A DNA stretch of 64,000 nucleotides from Planctomycetota bacterium (lineage in GTDB: Bacteria > Planctomycetota > UBA1135). Below the pieces are notes generated by a model, which did not search any database, had not been told where the DNA came from, and worked only from the letters and a program-made list of their open reading frames with translations. The stretch is from positions 36,430 through 100,429 of the forward strand of contig JAPKBM010000004.1 of assembly GCA_026421205.1 (NCBI GenBank), read 5' to 3'. The position numbers were made by a program, and so were the translations under genes. Of the stretch, positions 60,977 to 64,000 are shown piece by piece. The stretch's first letter is position 1. Each line of letters starts with the position of its first letter.

Positions 60977-61990
60977 CTACGCTGGTGGAAGGGGAGGCGG
61001 TGTCAGTCCACCCAAAGCTCCATTCCCAGCCGACACGGAAGACCCACCTGCTGCAGAAAACATTTCCTTAATACTTCCGAGGCTGCCGAGAACCCCGCTC
61101 GCTTCATAAGGCATAAAGACCGTTTTATCTCCGCCCTCACCGGTGCCGATCTCACCCAAGGTTGCCAAATACTTCACCGCAATGAGATATTCTGCCGGGT
61201 TCACGTGTTCCTTTTCGAGTGCCGCAGCGACCACAGCAATGGATTGCGCCTCCCCTTCGGCCCGAAGGATATGGCTCTGCCGATCTCCTTCGGCACGGGC
61301 AATCAGAGCACCGCGTTCTCCTTCGGCGCGGAGAATTTTTGACTGTTTCACACCTTCTGCTTCCAAAATTGCCGCCCGACGCTCTCGTTCTGCACGCATC
61401 TGCAATTCCATTGCCTCTCGGACTGTAGGAGGCGGCTCAATGTCTTGAATTTCTACCCGGTTTACCTTGACGCCCCATTTATCTGTAGCCTCATCCAACA
61501 CGGTCCGCATTTGCGCGTTGATTTCATCTCGGGAAGTCAAAGTCTGGTCTAAGGCCAATTCACCAATGATATTCCTTAACGTCGTTTGCGCCAATTTCTC
61601 AATGGCGTTGGGCAAGTTAGCCACTTCATAGACCGCGCGCTTGGGGTCTGTGATTTGATAATAAAGCAAACCGTTAATTTCAATTACTACGTTATCGGCC
61701 GTGATGACGGATTGCTTAGGGAAGTCAAACACTTGTTCCCTGATATCTACGGTGCGGGAGTGTTTTTCCCTTACCACATCCTGTCCCTTTAAATTAGTCA
61801 CGCGTGTTCGCCAAAGAATGGCCCGCGGCTTATCCACCATAGGAATAATCAAGTTAAGGCCTGGGACCAAGGTTCGATGGAAACGCCCCAAACGCTCCAC
61901 CACCATGACTTCGGCTTGGGTTACAATTTTTAGTCCTAGCGCCGCAATGACGAGGACAAGAACAACAAAAGTACCAACAATAAAACCCAT
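60977..61990 (-). CDS. SPFH/Band-7 protein, paraslipin (QmcA-like)
   Basis: 337 residues: an N-terminal membrane segment (FIVGTFVVLVLVIAALGL), SPFH domain (VVERLGRFHRTLVPGLNLIIPMVD ... ADNVVIEINGLLYYQITDPKRAVYEV), and a coiled coil (RAERERRAAILEAEGVKQSKILRAEGER...). The tail ends in Gly/Pro. These proteins form large membrane-bound cages that cluster lipids or proteases. The NfeD-like gene 9 bp upstream is its usual partner. Confidence 0.92.
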   Translation of the reverse strand: MGFIVGTFVVLVLVIAALGLKIVTQAEVMVVERLGRFHRTLVPGLNLIIPMVDKPRAILWRTRVTNLKGQDVVREKHSRTVDIREQVFDFPKQSVITADNVVIEINGLLYYQITDPKRAVYEVANLPNAIEKLAQTTLRNIIGELALDQTLTSRDEINAQMRTVLDEATDKWGVKVNRVEIQDIEPPPTVREAMELQMRAERERRAAILEAEGVKQSKILRAEGERGALIARAEGDRQSHILRAEGEAQSIAVVAAALEKEHVNPAEYLIAVKYLATLGEIGTGEGGDKTVFMPYEASGVLGSLGSIKEMFSAAGGSSVSAGNGALGGLTPPPLPPA

Positions 61991-61999
61991 GATTATTTC

Positions 62000-62503
62000 C
62001 TACTGTGCAGATTCAACGGTGACGGAGTTTCCTTCGACGCAAGTTACACGCACTAAGGCGCCCGCGTCTAAGGGTGTTTCTGAATGAGCGCGCCATTCTT
62101 CCGAACGAATGCGCACTCTTCCTATACCGCCCACCGTAATAGCCTCGGTGACGGTAGCCTTCTGCCCTACAAGAGCATCCACATTGGAAGGCTCTCCTCC
62201 GGCTTGGGCCTTCTTGACCCATATGGGTCGCAAGAAAAACAAACCAACCAAAGTGCCGCCCACAAAACCCCAAAGCTGAGCTTCCATACCCAAACCGAGG
62301 GCGGCCAACAAGGTCGCTAACGCGGTACCGGGAACGAAGGCACCTACCAAAAAACCCGCCGTAATGACTTCGGCCACCAGCAAGACGACGCTCAAAATGG
62401 CCCAGAATTCCCAAGACAAAAGGGTTTCCGGCGCCATGAATTCTGCGAGCTGAGAAAGAAAGCCCAAAGACTCTTCATTCTGTGTGAAGAAGGGGGAAAG
62501 CAT
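62000..62503 (-). CDS. NfeD-like membrane protein
   Basis: 167 residues: two transmembrane helices (about 28-75, LSWEFWAILSVVLLVAEVITAGFLVGAF and ALGLGMEAQLWGFVGGTLVGLFFL) and a C-terminal OB-fold (VGQKATVTEAITVGGIGRVRI ... GALVRVTCVEGNSVTVE). The short NfeD1b-type lacks the ClpP-like protease domain. ATG 62503 begins 5 bp after the tricorn-like stop; partners the SPFH protein. Confidence 0.88.
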   Translation of the reverse strand: MLSPFFTQNEESLGFLSQLAEFMAPETLLSWEFWAILSVVLLVAEVITAGFLVGAFVPGTALATLLAALGLGMEAQLWGFVGGTLVGLFFLRPIWVKKAQAGGEPSNVDALVGQKATVTEAITVGGIGRVRIRSEEWRAHSETPLDAGALVRVTCVEGNSVTVESAQ

Positions 62504-62508
62504 GTCCC

Positions 62509-64000
62509 CTACTGTACGAGTTCGAGGCCCACTTGCAGGGCTTTTTCCAGTTGACGGTCGAGGCCTTTTGCAAAATCGCCGGGAAGATCTTCCACCAAAT
62601 AATCTGGAGGGCAACCATTTAGTTCCATATTCGTGTGGTTTGCGTCATTCACGTACCAGCCTCGAAAAGGCATCCGCACGAAGGAGCCATCCAAAAGAGT
62701 GACACCTCCTGTAGAAATCACCGCGCCATAGGTTGGCATTCCAACCAAAGTGCCCCGCTTTAATGTTTTGATGGCCCAAGAGAATATTTCAGCATTGGAA
62801 TAAGAGTTCTGATTGCACAACACAATGATGGGTTGGTTCCACGTGCCAAAAACCCGGCGGCCTTGCGGGTAACCGACCCCCCCACCGCGAGGAATCGTGA
62901 AGGCATGGTCGTTCACTTGGAGCATGCTCAGCAACATGTCCGTCGTCCAACCTCCCCCGTTTTCCCGCACATCAATGATGAGTGCCTCCCGCCCTTCGGC
63001 GGCGGCGTAGAGTTCTCTTTCAAATTCCAAAAGACTGGGCGTGCTCATGCCCTGAATGTGGATGTAACCGATTTTTCCATCGGTAGCATCCGACGCCCGC
63101 GCGCGCAAATCACGCTCTCGTTTTTCATAGAGCGCTTCCCGTAAAAAAGAAATGGAGGTGGGTCGAATGAGCACTTCTCTTTCCTCACCCGAGGCATCTG
63201 CTACATGCAACAACGTTTCTTGCTCAACCGTTCCAGCTAAGAGTTCATCCAACCCGACGACTCCCTGAATGATTCGTTGATTCACACCCAAGACAACATC
63301 GCCTGCCCGCAACGAGCTATCTACACGACTTGCGGGAGACTGCGGGAGGACGTCGGCAATCCGACGACCAGGCCCTTCAAAACCGTGGTCCCAAAGAACA
63401 CCAAGCTCTCCCGTTTTGGTGGAGTCCGTTTCTTTGGCACCACTAGTTGCACCTCGGAAGTAACCCATGTGACTGGCGTTCATTTCGCCAAGCATCCAAT
63501 TCATCAACTGATTGAAATCCTCCGGCGTGGACGCCGTCAACAAGACTGGAGACCATTTCTCTAAAGACCCCAACCAATCATGGCCGTGGAAAGAAGGGTC
63601 ATAAAACCATCGGTCTAAAACGCGCCACCCTTGATTCATCACCGTCCTCCGCATCGCAAGACGATCTTCGCGAAGGTGCACCGAAAAATCGTGTGCTTTT
63701 TCTTTCTTCCCCCGAGACCGAATTTTTTCGTCACGAACGTACCAAGCCTCTTTGTCATGCCTGGTAAATGAAGAAGCCGTTTTATCCGAAAGATTCTTTT
63801 CTTCTTTTTCCCAGAGATCGGTAGAGAAGAAACCCGTTTCTGCTGTCGTGGAGGTGGTCAAACGCGTCCCTGTGAAAGCATTGAAGTAAATAGTTTCGCT
63901 GTCTGCTCCCCAGCCAAGCGCTGACTCATTGCCTTCCCGTCGGGTCAAACGGTGGATTCGCTGCGACAAGCCCTCAAAGTCAATTTGGATGGGGTCCATC
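62509..64000 (-). CDS. Tricorn-like protease (S41), N-terminus beyond the window
   Basis: The visible 496 residues match the C-terminal half of tricorn proteases: the start IQIDFEGLSQRIHRL is the typical end of the beta-propeller region, then a C1 domain with MNASHMGYFRG (the His-containing site), PDZ (GVVGLDELLAGTVEQ), and the C2 catalytic domain (DVRENGGGWTTDMLL ... LCNQNSYSNAEIF, with the nucleophile Ser). The gene is cut by the right edge; the ATG at 63999 is probably internal. Tricorn trims peptides to short oligopeptides in the cytosol. Downstream: NfeD, SPFH and ABC genes. Confidence 0.82.
   Translation of the reverse strand, partial: MDPIQIDFEGLSQRIHRLTRREGNESALGWGADSETIYFNAFTGTRLTTSTTAETGFFSTDLWEKEEKNLSDKTASSFTRHDKEAWYVRDEKIRSRGKKEKAHDFSVHLREDRLAMRRTVMNQGWRVLDRWFYDPSFHGHDWLGSLEKWSPVLLTASTPEDFNQLMNWMLGEMNASHMGYFRGATSGAKETDSTKTGELGVLWDHGFEGPGRRIADVLPQSPASRVDSSLRAGDVVLGVNQRIIQGVVGLDELLAGTVEQETLLHVADASGEEREVLIRPTSISFLREALYEKRERDLRARASDATDGKIGYIHIQGMSTPSLLEFERELYAAAEGREALIIDVRENGGGWTTDMLLSMLQVNDHAFTIPRGGGVGYPQGRRVFGTWNQPIIVLCNQNSYSNAEIFSWAIKTLKRGTLVGMPTYGAVISTGGVTLLDGSFVRMPFRGWYVNDANHTNMELNGCPPDYLVEDLPGDFAKGLDRQLEKALQVGLELVQ

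Noticed and set aside
1..64000. CRISPR arrays, insertion sequences, rRNA genes
   Set aside because: No regularly spaced direct repeats, transposase motifs or rRNA sequence were seen on either strand.

Overview
The window looks like one contiguous piece of a bacterial chromosome of medium GC (a little over 50% by eye). It is packed with genes, many of which overlap by the four-base ATGA or five-base TAATG/TGATG junction. The lineage is most likely Planctomycetota or a close relative. This is inferred from gene content: paired DUF1573 lipoproteins, FG-GAP/VCBS secreted proteins, a caspase-like domain fused to a kinase-like domain, an FHA-type sigma54 activator next to a Ser/Thr kinase, tripeptidyl-peptidase II and tricorn-like proteases, SUMF1-type lipoproteins and small acidic helix-turn-helix/membrane proteins. 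No marker gene in the window fixes the species. I see no IS element, prophage or CRISPR array.

Layout. 1-2.7 kb: Ser/Thr kinase (cut by the left edge) coupled to an FHA-GAF-sigma54 activator. 2.7-4.9 kb: YkgJ-like protein and EttA. 4.9-6.6 kb: leucine-catabolism pair (enoyl-CoA hydratase, HMG-CoA lyase). 6.7-9.2 kb: two tandem glutamate dehydrogenase genes, the second without two substrate/catalytic lysines. 9.3-10.3 kb: a secreted thioredoxin-fold protein with an in-frame TGA exactly where the first redox Cys should be, followed by a SECIS-like hairpin, so very probably a selenoprotein. 10.3-15.5 kb: xseA-xseB-ispA-dxs-nadK operon. 15.5-18.3 kb: three unrecognised envelope proteins. 18.3-21.5 kb: pabC-pabB, a XerC-type recombinase and tRNA-Glu with clear promoter and terminator. 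21.6-44.2 kb: a nearly uninterrupted minus-strand run, read from DUF1573 lipoproteins through type IV pilus/type II secretion motors (PilB-like, PilT, PilB-like, PilC), a histidine kinase, two CNNM/CorC-like proteins, small envelope proteins, a SUMF1 lipoprotein, rsmA-dnaG-rpoD, a zinc-ribbon protein, secreted TPPII and an EboE-like TIM barrel. 44.3-48.5 kb: lipoprotein, degenerate GGDEF-like protein, YebC, the rplM-rpsI operon and an FtsQ-like protein. 48.6-55.2 kb: Ski2-like helicase, a thioredoxin-like remnant, a pseudokinase-caspase fusion, and the rimB-rimK-rlmI translation-modification operon. 55.2-64 kb: two FG-GAP proteins, a PDZ lipoprotein, an ABC exporter, SPFH/NfeD proteins and a tricorn-like protease cut by the right edge.

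The strongest candidates for something new are the UxxC selenoprotein, the catalytic plus pseudo-enzyme glutamate dehydrogenase pair, and the pseudokinase-transmembrane-caspase protein. At the sequence level, the heptamer CGTCGGC/GCCGACG is strongly over-represented on both strands, and C tracts of 8-10 lie at or near several gene starts.
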